A stretch of 64,000 nucleotides of DNA from the NCBI GenBank assembly GCA_045577735.1, contig JAZNIY010000004.1, forward strand, positions 62,001 to 126,000. The letters are read 5' to 3'. The position numbers and the translations under genes were made by a program. This DNA is from Stercoripulliclostridium_A sp045577735 (GTDB lineage Bacteria; Bacillota; Clostridia; Christensenellales; DTU072). The notes below the pieces were generated by a model. The model searched no databases, was not told the origin of the DNA, and worked only from the letters and a program-made list of their open reading frames with translations. Below, in pieces: positions 45,133 through 53,499 of this stretch (position 1 is its first letter; each line of letters begins with the position of its first letter).

Positions 45133-46305
45133 ATGCAAGAACAAATTGAACAAGAGAGAAAGATTAAAAGTAATAATACAAAAAATACTATACTTTCTAC
45201 GATTAAAAGTTTATCAAAAAGGTGGTTTATTGACGCTTTTACCGGTATGGCGCAAGGACTATTTTGTACTTTGATTGCAGGTACAATTTTAGCACAAATT
45301 GCTTCCTGGATATCGCTTTCAGGAACTGAAGCAGGAATTGCTGTCGGGAAATACATAAACTATGTTGCCTCTATTGCGAAAATGCTAATGGGAGCAGGCA
45401 TAGGTGTTGGTATTGCAAACCAATTAAAGGCACCCAAACTTGTTATGTTTTCTTCAGCAGTAGCAGGTTTAGCCGGGGCTTTTGCGGATAAAATTATTAG
45501 CATAAACTTAGTCGCATCGTTTGCTCCAGGGAATCCCATTGGCTCATATATTGTTTCTTTAATTGCCATAGAATTGGGAATGTTAATTTGTGGTAAAACT
45601 AAGGTTGATATAGTTATTGTACCTCTAACGATAATGGTTGTTAGTTTATTATCCTTATTTATCGCTTGGCCTTTCATAAAGTTTGTAGATTTAATGAGTA
45701 AAGGCATAGCCTTAGCAACCGCGGCAACGCCTTTTGTAATGGGTATTATTGTTGCAGTAGTTATGGGAGTATTATTAACCTTGCCAACCTCTTCGGCTGC
45801 AATGTGGGTAGCAATTGCTACGCCAATACTTACGTCTACTTCAACCGATGCTACTATTATAGATGCGATGTATTTGGCTGGTGGTGCAGCAACGGTTGGC
45901 TGTGCATGTCAGATGGTAGGTTTTGCAGTACAAAGTTTTAGAGAAAACAAATGGGGAGGATTGGTTGCCCAAGGTATAGGAACTAGCATGTTGCAAATCC
46001 CCAATTTGATGCGTCATCCGATAATTATTGTTCCTCCAATAATTGCAAGTGCAATTGCGGGACCACTCTCTACAGTTGTGTTCGGTCTTCGTTGTGGTGC
46101 GGCCGGCGGTGGTATGGGAACTTCTGGTCTTGTAGGTGTGTTTGACGTCATTTCTCAATCACAAGGAGTCGTGCCGGATTGGAAAATAGGCCTCGGAATT
46201 GCGATTTGTATGTTTGTGATTCCCGTTGTTGTTTGTTTTGTTGTAAGCGAACTCTTTAGAAAGTTTGGTTTAATAAAGCCTGAAGATATGAAATTAGAGT
46301 TATAA
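45133..46305 (+). CDS. PfoR-like membrane protein (PTS EIIC-2 family)
   Basis: After an N-terminal polar stretch, about nine to ten hydrophobic segments follow, with GAGIGVGIANQLKAPKLVMF, LPTSSAAMWVAIATPI and FGLRCGAAGGGMGTSGLVG. These match the PfoR/PTS_EIIC_2 group (COG3641), named after a regulator region of perfringolysin O. No EIIA or EIIB partner is nearby, so PTS transport is not shown. ATG 45133 has GGAG six bases upstream; an ATG at 45121 lies inside the patatin gene. Confidence 0.82.
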   Translation: MQEQIEQERKIKSNNTKNTILSTIKSLSKRWFIDAFTGMAQGLFCTLIAGTILAQIASWISLSGTEAGIAVGKYINYVASIAKMLMGAGIGVGIANQLKAPKLVMFSSAVAGLAGAFADKIISINLVASFAPGNPIGSYIVSLIAIELGMLICGKTKVDIVIVPLTIMVVSLLSLFIAWPFIKFVDLMSKGIALATAATPFVMGIIVAVVMGVLLTLPTSSAAMWVAIATPILTSTSTDATIIDAMYLAGGAATVGCACQMVGFAVQSFRENKWGGLVAQGIGTSMLQIPNLMRHPIIIVPPIIASAIAGPLSTVVFGLRCGAAGGGMGTSGLVGVFDVISQSQGVVPDWKIGLGIAICMFVIPVVVCFVVSELFRKFGLIKPEDMKLEL

Positions 46306-46313
46306 GGTGAAAA

Positions 46314-48917
46314 ATGTCCAAAATATTACTATTAGATAGTAACAGTTTAATAAATAGAGCTTTTTATGCTTTACCTCCTTTAGAAAATAAAAAGGGTGTA
46401 TTTACCAATGCTATATTTGGTTATCTTTCTATGCTTGCTAGGCTTATTGTTGATTATAAGCCCACGCATATTTGCGCTGTGTTCGACCTAAAAGCACCTA
46501 CGTTCAGGCACGTAAAATATGATTTATATAAAGCAACGCGCAAGCCTATGCCAAATGAACTTGCTAGTCAAATGCCAATTCTTAAAGAACTTTTAAGAGA
46601 AATGGGCATCACGATTTGCGAAAAAGAAGGATATGAAGCAGACGATATTATTGGTACTATAGCAAAAAAATATGATTTCGAAACTATTATCGTAAGTGGT
46701 GATCGAGACGTATTGCAATTGGTTGATGATAGCACTGTCGTATTTAATACCAAAAGGGGCGTTACAGATATAAAGGTATACAATATAGACACCTTAAAAG
46801 AGGAAAATTTAACTCCATATAGGGTTATTGAGTACAAGGCCCTTGCCGGTGATTCATCGGATAATATTCCTGGTTGCCCGGGCGTGGGGGAAAAGACAGC
46901 ATTCAATTTGTTGGATACCTATGGTGGTTTAGACGGCATATTTGAAAACATTGATTTGATTAAAGGCAAGCTTGGTGAGCGTTTGCGTGCCAATAAAGAG
47001 CAAGTATATCTTTCGAAGGATCTAGCAACAATATTTACGGAAGTACCTTTGGAGATTTCTCTTGAAGACTTGGTCTTTGATAAAGATAACGTTAGCGATA
47101 GATTCTTTTCGCACCTTAAGGAGTTGGAGTGTTTTAAATTAATACCCAGATTGGATTTTAACAAGAGATTTGAAGGAGTTGATCTTACAAAAATTAAAGT
47201 AGATTCGGATACAAAAACTTTAATTGAAGAAGGATTACCTTTTGATGAAAAAAAACATAGTGTCAAAATTGTTGAAATTAAAGATGATGCTACTTTAAAG
47301 AGCGTTTTGAATTTATGTAAAGAAAGAATTGCCGTGGAGTTTAGTGGTGGAATTCGTTTTGCTTACGCTCCAGACGTAGAATACGTTGTCGTATGTTCAG
47401 AAACATTATTGGACGAAGGTGTTAATTTTGACCAAGCTATTGAGAGTTTTAGAAAGGTATTTGAAAATAAGGACATTACAAAAATTATTTTTGACGTAAA
47501 AGACAAAATGCATATTTTAAAGCAATATGACATTAAGCTTTCAATGCCATATGAAGACGTGTTATTAAAATCGTATCTATCTAATTCTAACTATGTATAT
47601 AAAAACGCTAATGATATGATTTCAGCAAATGGGTATAGTGAAATAGCTTGTGGTTTATTCTCTTATAATAATCATTTGGATTTGGAACTTTGCAACAAAA
47701 AATTATCCTCTTTGTATTATGACGTTGAGTTACCACTTATCGAAGTATTGTTTGAAACGGAGTGCAATGGTTTTACTATCGATTTATCGGTTTTAGATCA
47801 ACTATCACAAAAGTATACTAATGAGATTAACGAACTAACAAATGATATCTATGATCTAACCGGTGAAACATTTAACATCAATTCTAACCAACAACTAGGC
47901 GAGATTTTGTTTGAAAAACTGGGATTACCTCATGGTAAGAAAAATAAAACAGGGTACAGCGTTGCTGCCGAGATTTTGGAAGAGTTAGATCACCCCGTTG
48001 TAACCTTACTTTTAAGATATCGTCAAATTAAAAAACTGCAGTCTACCTATATTGATGGTATGCGTTCTGTTATAAACAAACAAACTGGTAAAGTTCATAC
48101 CATTTTTAAACAATGTTTAACAACTACCGGGAGATTGTCCTCTACTGAACCTAACCTTCAAAATATTCCTATAAGAACGGAGGAGGGAAGAGAAATTAGA
48201 AGGATGTTTGTTGCGAGTAAGGATAACATTTTGGTAAGTGCAGATTATTCTCAAATTGAATTGAGGCTTCTTGCACATTATAGCGAAGATTCCGTACTTG
48301 TTAATGCGTATAAGAATGGAGAAGACATTCATTCGGTTACTGCTTCTAAAATTCATGACGTTCCAATTGCTGAAGTGACAAAATCTATGAGACGTAGTGC
48401 TAAGGCCGTAAACTTCGGTATTATTTATGGAATTAGCGCGTTTGGTCTTTCTAAGAACATTGGTATTAGGCCTTATGAAGCAAAAGAATTCGTTGAAAAG
48501 TATTTTGCAACTTATCCTAGTGTAAAAGAATATATGGATAGTAACGTAGCATATGCACAAGAAAATGGATTCGTTAGAACACTTGCCGGTAGAATACGAT
48601 ATTTCCCAGAATTTCGTTCTCCTAATAGGAATATAAGGGAGTTTGCAAAGAGGGCTGCGATGAATATGCCTTTGCAAGGTTCTGCTGCAGATATTATGAA
48701 AATTGGTATGTTAAAAGTATATAATGCTTTGAAGAACAATAATTGTAAGGCAAAAATAATTTTACAAGTGCATGATGAGCTTGTAATTGATTGTCCTAAA
48801 GATGAAGTGGAATTGGTTAAAAAATTGTTGGTTGAGAACATGCAAAATGCGGTGAAATTAAACATTCCATTAGTTGCAGATGCAAAAGAGGGCGACAACT
48901 GGTATAACGTTGAGTAA
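46314..48917 (+). CDS. polA: DNA polymerase I
   Basis: Pol I fills gaps and removes Okazaki primers. The N-terminal 5'-3' exonuclease (about 1-290) has LLLDSNSLINRAFYAL, GYEADDIIGT and SGDRDVLQL. The central 3'-5' exonuclease-like domain lacks the DxE motif (AVEFSGG in its place), so proofreading is probably absent, as in many Firmicutes. The polymerase part has SADYSQIELRLLAHYS, RRSAKAVNFGIIYG and QVHDELVIDCP. At 867 residues it is complete. coaE follows after four bases. Confidence 0.97.
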   Translation: MSKILLLDSNSLINRAFYALPPLENKKGVFTNAIFGYLSMLARLIVDYKPTHICAVFDLKAPTFRHVKYDLYKATRKPMPNELASQMPILKELLREMGITICEKEGYEADDIIGTIAKKYDFETIIVSGDRDVLQLVDDSTVVFNTKRGVTDIKVYNIDTLKEENLTPYRVIEYKALAGDSSDNIPGCPGVGEKTAFNLLDTYGGLDGIFENIDLIKGKLGERLRANKEQVYLSKDLATIFTEVPLEISLEDLVFDKDNVSDRFFSHLKELECFKLIPRLDFNKRFEGVDLTKIKVDSDTKTLIEEGLPFDEKKHSVKIVEIKDDATLKSVLNLCKERIAVEFSGGIRFAYAPDVEYVVVCSETLLDEGVNFDQAIESFRKVFENKDITKIIFDVKDKMHILKQYDIKLSMPYEDVLLKSYLSNSNYVYKNANDMISANGYSEIACGLFSYNNHLDLELCNKKLSSLYYDVELPLIEVLFETECNGFTIDLSVLDQLSQKYTNEINELTNDIYDLTGETFNINSNQQLGEILFEKLGLPHGKKNKTGYSVAAEILEELDHPVVTLLLRYRQIKKLQSTYIDGMRSVINKQTGKVHTIFKQCLTTTGRLSSTEPNLQNIPIRTEEGREIRRMFVASKDNILVSADYSQIELRLLAHYSEDSVLVNAYKNGEDIHSVTASKIHDVPIAEVTKSMRRSAKAVNFGIIYGISAFGLSKNIGIRPYEAKEFVEKYFATYPSVKEYMDSNVAYAQENGFVRTLAGRIRYFPEFRSPNRNIREFAKRAAMNMPLQGSAADIMKIGMLKVYNALKNNNCKAKIILQVHDELVIDCPKDEVELVKKLLVENMQNAVKLNIPLVADAKEGDNWYNVE

Positions 48918-48921
48918 GATT

Positions 48922-49485
48922 ATGATTGTAATAGTTGCTGGAGGAATAGGCGCTGGTAAAAGCGCTGTAATGAAGATTTTAGAAGACCTTGGTGCTAAGG
49001 TTATTTATGCTGACGTAATAAATAAACAATTGTTACAAGACGTAAATTATATTAAGAAACTAGGCGAGTGTTTTCCAAGCGTAGTACAAGAAGGAAAAAT
49101 TAATAAAAAAGAACTTCGCAACATTATATTTAATGATGAATTAGCTAGATTAAAGTTGAATGCTATAGCCCATCCTTTAATATTTAAAAAGATCGATGAA
49201 TTAACGAGAGGAAACGGGGTGTTTTTCGTCGAAATACCACTCTTTGAAGAATGTCACAAGAATATAAAATTTGATAAATTATGCGCTGTTAAAGCGTCTA
49301 AAAGTATTCGTGCTAATCGAGTTGCCTCTCGTGATGATATATCCATTGAAAGCGCCTTAAAGATTATTGAAGCTCAATATAAGGAAGAGGAAATATACGA
49401 TAGGGCAGACTTCATTATTTATAATGAAAAAGATTTTGAAGATTTAAAGAACCAAGTTATAGAAATATATAATAATGTTCAATAA
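48922..49485 (+). CDS. coaE: Dephospho-CoA kinase
   Basis: The enzyme adds the 3'-phosphate in the last step of coenzyme A synthesis. The P-loop GGIGAGKSAV lies at about residues 7-16, and VFFVEIPLFEE-like (as FFVEIPLFEE) and ASRDDIS segments support CoaE. ATG 48922 gives the expected start with few residues before the P-loop; longer frames overlap polA. The length of 188 residues is normal. polA-coaE linkage is a common Firmicutes order. Its last bases overlap the dinB start. Confidence 0.92.
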   Translation: MIVIVAGGIGAGKSAVMKILEDLGAKVIYADVINKQLLQDVNYIKKLGECFPSVVQEGKINKKELRNIIFNDELARLKLNAIAHPLIFKKIDELTRGNGVFFVEIPLFEECHKNIKFDKLCAVKASKSIRANRVASRDDISIESALKIIEAQYKEEEIYDRADFIIYNEKDFEDLKNQVIEIYNNVQ

Positions 49486-50718
49486 GATTATTCTGCACGT
49501 AGATTTAAATAATTTTTATGCTTCAGTAGAACGCTACTGGATCCCGAATTGCGTGGAAAGCCCATTGCAGTTTGTGGGGATCCTGACAAAAGACACGGCA
49601 TTGTTTTAGCAAAATCAACGCTTGCTAAAAAAGCTGGTGTGCAAACGGCTGAGCCAATTTGGCAAGCTAAGCGCAAATGTCCCAATTTAATAGTTGTACC
49701 ACCGCACTATTCAGAATACGTTAAGTATTCAAAAATGGTTAGGGATATATACGTCAAATACACGTCACAAGTTGAGAGCTTTGGACTAGACGAGTGTTGG
49801 CTTGACGTAACAGGTTCTACAAAATTATTTGGAAATGGTGCTGAAATTGCAGAAAAGATAAGACAAGACGTAAAAGACGTAACAGGAGGGTTAACCGTTT
49901 CGATAGGAGTTTCGTTTACTAAAGTTTTTGCGAAACTAGGATCTGATTTAAAGAAGCCAGACGCAGTTAGCATTATCTCTCCTCAAAATTATAAAGAGGT
50001 TGCTTGGCGTTTGCCAGTAGGGGATATGCTTTACATTGGTAGGGCTACTGAGCAAAAATTGAGAGCCTATAATATTCATACAATTGGTGATTTGGCTAGA
50101 TTTGACAAACAGATAATTATTAGAGAGTTTGGAAAATCGGGTGAAAAAATGTATGATTGTGCAAACGGGTTAGATGATGATTCTGTTAAGTTATACACCG
50201 ACAAAAGAATTCCAGAAAGTATTGGAAATGGTACAACAACGTCCGAAGATGTAAAAACAAGGTTGGAAGCGCAATCTGTAATATATTCTTTGAGTGAAAT
50301 GATTGCATTTAGATTGCGGACGCTAAATATGGTTGCAGAGGGTGTTAGTATTTCTCTGCGTGACGTTAAATTAAGTACTCATACGAAACAAGGAACTCTT
50401 ATAAGTCCAACAAATTCAAGTGATATAATTTCCAAAAAAGCAATGGATTTGCTTGACTCTTATTATGACTTTAAGAAGGCTATTCCATTAAGAACTATCA
50501 CAGTTAACGTTTTTAAACTATTTCAAAGCGGAGAATTTGTTCAATATGATTTATTGCATGATGATAGTAAAAAGTTGGAATCTTTGGACAAAACTATTGA
50601 TAAACTGCGCGAAAAATTCGGCTATAACGTTTTGCAACGCGCGCTAAACGTAGGTACAATTTTTGTTTGTGACTCTAAGGAAGCAGATGACGATTTTGTT
50701 CCTTTTGACAAGCAGTAG
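49475..50718 (+). pseudogene. dinB: DNA polymerase IV (DinB), frameshifted near the N-terminus
   Basis: This is a Y-family lesion-bypass polymerase. ATG 49475 starts NKIILHVDLNNFYASVE, the palm motif with the first metal-binding Asp. Immediately after Glu19 the reading frame must shift: continuing in frame stops at about 49609, while the frame from about 49534 reads LLDPELRGKPIAVCGDP and stays open to 50718 with SFGLDECWLDVTGS, GVSFTKVFAKLGSDLKKPD and a little-finger domain. One base is missing near 49532-49534. The remaining 394 codons are intact, so the mutation is recent or is a sequence error. A downstream start at TTG 49549 would lack the first catalytic Asp. Confidence 0.85.
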
Positions 50719-50719
50719 T

Positions 50720-51232
50720 TCATTTTTGATGAAATATTTTTTCTGGCATGTATTTTATTAATAAATATGTTATTAATCCGGTTAATACGCCAGCTATTCC
50801 ACCAGTTAAAACAAGATAGGGTAAAAAACCAAAAACAAGGATATCACTCATTATGAGGTAAGCAATGCAAAGTTGTATTATATTATGAGTAATTGCACCT
50901 ATAATTCCTATTGTAGGTAGACCTATTTTTTTTGTTCGTAATAGTAAATATGAAAAAGTTGTAGAAACCACTGATGCACTTAAGGAATAAGCTATCATCA
51001 TAGGGTTTCCAACGAAAATAGGAACCAGTATAGATTTAAATAATGATATCGTAATAGTAGGAAAGAAGCCAATTGTAATACAAGCAAATAACAACACAAC
51101 GTTAGATAAACCTATTTTAATAAAAGGTAAATAAGGAATAATTGGCGGGATATAGTTTTCTACTACACCTATAATTAGAGCAAGAGAAAGCAATATTCCT
51201 GTTAATGCTAGCTTTTTTGAGCGAATACTCAT
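50720..51232 (-). CDS. Gx transporter family membrane protein (heptaprenyl diphosphate synthase component I-like)
   Basis: This is a 170-residue integral membrane protein with about five hydrophobic segments and ENYIPPIIPYLPFIKIGLSN, the signature of the Hpre_diP_synt_I/Gx transporter family. Despite the older name, the family looks like a small-molecule carrier related to ECF S-components. It is the last gene of the minus-strand block and almost touches dinB end to end. It overlaps the upstream NusG-domain-II gene by four bases, a pairing common in clostridia. Confidence 0.85.
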   Translation of the reverse strand: MSIRSKKLALTGILLSLALIIGVVENYIPPIIPYLPFIKIGLSNVVLLFACITIGFFPTITISLFKSILVPIFVGNPMMIAYSLSASVVSTTFSYLLLRTKKIGLPTIGIIGAITHNIIQLCIAYLIMSDILVFGFLPYLVLTGGIAGVLTGLITYLLIKYMPEKIFHQK

Positions 51233-51642
51233 GAAGCACCTCCGGTAATGATTGTCTCTTGATCAGATTTAACGATAATGGTAACTTTATTTGGAGCACA
51301 TACGATGCGTTCACCTGATTTGGAAATTTCTTTTGAGTGAACGCAAATCTTGTTCATACAATTGCTTTCTAGGACGTAACAATATCCATTTTCGATCACA
51401 ATGGTCATATTGTTTTCTAATATGGAAATTGTTCGGTCTGTTTCAAGTGGATAAATACCAATTTCTTTTCCTTCATGATAAATTTCTATCATAGAGCCTG
51501 ATTTAGTAGGAAAAGAAAAAACAAAACATAAGACTATTGCAATTAAAACAACTGCAATTATAATAGCATCTATAAAATTAAAAGGTTTTTTTGATTTATA
51601 GATATTAATTAAGTTTTGTTCTTGTTTGATCTGTGATTTCAA
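51229..51642 (-). CDS. NusG domain II-containing membrane-anchored protein
   Basis: This 137-residue protein has one membrane segment (about 23-46) and an external NusG-II/KOW-like domain with ENGYCYVLESNCMNKICVHSKEIS; three cysteines lie close together there. The family (COG5341) usually accompanies Gx transporters and ApbE. I use TTG at 51642, because GGAG lies about nine bases upstream and no ATG precedes the membrane helix. The start lies inside apbE. The function is unknown; a redox or flavin-linked role is suggested only by neighbours. Confidence 0.82.
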   Translation of the reverse strand: MKSQIKQEQNLINIYKSKKPFNFIDAIIIAVVLIAIVLCFVFSFPTKSGSMIEIYHEGKEIGIYPLETDRTISILENNMTIVIENGYCYVLESNCMNKICVHSKEISKSGERIVCAPNKVTIIVKSDQETIITGGAS

Positions 51643-52597
51643 ATAGGTCTTCTCCTATAGTGTAATACCCATTTTCAGTTAATAGTAAAGCAGAATAGCC
51701 ATATTCTTCTACTACAGTTTTGCTAAGTTCATATCCTAATACCATAGTTGCTGTGGATAGGGCGTCACAAATGGTTGCACTTTCTCCTATTATTGTAGAA
51801 GCAATTATTGGATCGCTTTCAAAAGTTCCAGCAGGATAACCGTCAAGGCCTAGTACGTGATGATAGCGTTTTCCGTTTACTATATAATATCTTTCATAAT
51901 CGCCACTAGAAGCCACAGCGCTGTTAGAAAGCGTAGCCTTTGCTACAAAACCTTCATTGCGAGGGTGAGCTACCATTAATTCTACTTCGCCATTAACTTT
52001 ATAGGTTCTTCCTACGTCTATGACAACTTTTTTTTGTGTTTTGGCAATATCAAATGCTACGTCTACAGCATATCCTTTTGCAATTGCACCAAAATCAAGT
52101 TTGGCTTTGCTGTCTTTCTTCGTGATAGTCAAAGCGGTTTCATCAAGTGAAAACAAGTTGAAATCACAATATGACAAGACTTCTTGTATTTGAGAATTGT
52201 TTGGTATTGAATTGGATGCTCCTATAAACGTTGATGGAGAAAAACTCCATAACTCTGTTAGAGGGAATGTCGCGGGGTTAAACGCTCCATCTGTTTTTTT
52301 ATGTACCTCTTTAGAAATTTTAAAGAGTTTAGCCGTTATCTCACTTACTTGGATGGGTTGGTTTGCAAGAGCTTCGTTTATTTTATAGACGTCACTATTA
52401 ACGTTATTTGTTGATAGTGCATTGTCCAATACTACAAGTTGTTCATCGATTAGTTTACCTTTGTAATTTGCCGCTTTTCCTTCTATCTTAATACTATAAT
52501 AAGTGCCGAAAATGTATTTTTCGGCATTATAAGAGCAACCGCTTAACGTCAAAACGGAAATTATTATAATTAAAATAGCAATGAATGCTTTTTGCAT
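51605..52597 (-). CDS. apbE: FAD:protein FMN transferase ApbE (lipoprotein)
   Basis: ApbE attaches FMN covalently to threonine of extracytoplasmic flavoproteins, such as NqrC/RnfG. A lipoprotein signal ends LTLSGC with Cys21, so it is anchored outside the membrane. LDFGAIAKGYAVDVA is the flavin-binding motif, GDYERYYIVNGKRYHHVLG and DALSTATMVLG are also typical. At 330 residues it is complete. No FMN-binding-domain substrate gene is visible in the window. It begins at the DegV stop codon. Confidence 0.94.
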   Translation of the reverse strand: MQKAFIAILIIIISVLTLSGCSYNAEKYIFGTYYSIKIEGKAANYKGKLIDEQLVVLDNALSTNNVNSDVYKINEALANQPIQVSEITAKLFKISKEVHKKTDGAFNPATFPLTELWSFSPSTFIGASNSIPNNSQIQEVLSYCDFNLFSLDETALTITKKDSKAKLDFGAIAKGYAVDVAFDIAKTQKKVVIDVGRTYKVNGEVELMVAHPRNEGFVAKATLSNSAVASSGDYERYYIVNGKRYHHVLGLDGYPAGTFESDPIIASTIIGESATICDALSTATMVLGYELSKTVVEEYGYSALLLTENGYYTIGEDLFEITDQTRTKLN

Positions 52598-53490
52598 TAA
52601 TCGACGATAGGTTCAGGTCTATGAGGTCCCACGTAAATAATACCAATGGTTCCAGGACCACAGTGAGAACCTATAACTGGTCCTATAAATTGAGGTATAA
52701 TTTTAGCATTAGGAAGAAGACTTTGTAGTTTTGCAACAACTCTATCGCGATCTTCAGGACAAGCGCCGTTCATAACGAAGATTGGGAATTTATCCAAATC
52801 AGTAGCGTTTTCTGCAATTTCCTTAATTACAGTCATTAGAGCCTTGTTTCTACCAGCTACGTTGGTAGTGGGTATAAGAGTGCCAGCAGTAGTTAATTTA
52901 ATTATTGGCTTTAGTTGTAGCATGGTGCCTAGAATTGCTTTAACAGCCGTAAGTCTTCCACCCTTTTTTAGGTACATAAGATCATCTGCAACAATGCTAG
53001 CATTAACTCTCATTTTTAGGTCTTCTAAAGCAGTTAATATCTCGTCAATATTTTTACCCTCATCAATTAGTTTTTTTGCATAAAGTACAAATATTCCGCT
53101 TGAAAGGCTTATTCCGAGAGTATCAAAGCGAACGAACTTGGCTTGAGGGTACTTTGGAGTTAACTCATCAAGGGCAATTTTAAGGTTGTTAAAAGTACCA
53201 CTCATGTTGGAACTAAAAGCAACGTAAAGCATCTCTTCGCCTTTTTTAAAATAGGGCTCAAGAATTTGAACGTATTCAATAGGGTTTAAAGCTGCTGTTG
53301 AAGGCATGTTCCCAGCCTTAACGAGAGAGAAGAATTCGTTAGAACTTTCTTCAGTAATTAACTCGCAAAGTGAAGTTTTATTTTGGATTATATAAGGCAT
53401 TTTAATGTGGTGTTCATCTCCCTCGATGCCATATTCTTTTGCAATATTAAAATTTAACTCACTGTCTGAATCATAAAATAAATGTATCAT
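52597..53490 (-). CDS. DegV family fatty-acid-binding protein
   Basis: DegV proteins bind single fatty acids; relatives include FakB, which presents fatty acid to the FakA kinase. Features include STAALNPIEYVQILEPY, VAFSSNMSGTFNNLK, DTLGISLSSGIFV and the late GPVIGSHCGPGTIGIIYVG. The N-terminal IHLFYDSDSEL resembles the usual TDSxxDL box, although degenerate. The 297-residue length is normal. GGAGAAAAAT precedes ATG 53490. It lies nine bases after the helicase gene. Confidence 0.92.
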   Translation of the reverse strand: MIHLFYDSDSELNFNIAKEYGIEGDEHHIKMPYIIQNKTSLCELITEESSNEFFSLVKAGNMPSTAALNPIEYVQILEPYFKKGEEMLYVAFSSNMSGTFNNLKIALDELTPKYPQAKFVRFDTLGISLSSGIFVLYAKKLIDEGKNIDEILTALEDLKMRVNASIVADDLMYLKKGGRLTAVKAILGTMLQLKPIIKLTTAGTLIPTTNVAGRNKALMTVIKEIAENATDLDKFPIFVMNGACPEDRDRVVAKLQSLLPNAKIIPQFIGPVIGSHCGPGTIGIIYVGPHRPEPIVD

Positions 53491-53499
53491 ATTTTTCTC

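Noticed and set aside
46919..48898. Several long minus-strand open frames inside polA
   Set aside because: They are out-of-frame shadows of a complete polA with all family motifs, and none shows a recognisable protein or start signal.
49475..49620. Programmed frameshift in dinB
   Set aside because: No slippery heptamer or downstream stem is visible at the shift site. Mutation or sequence error is simpler.
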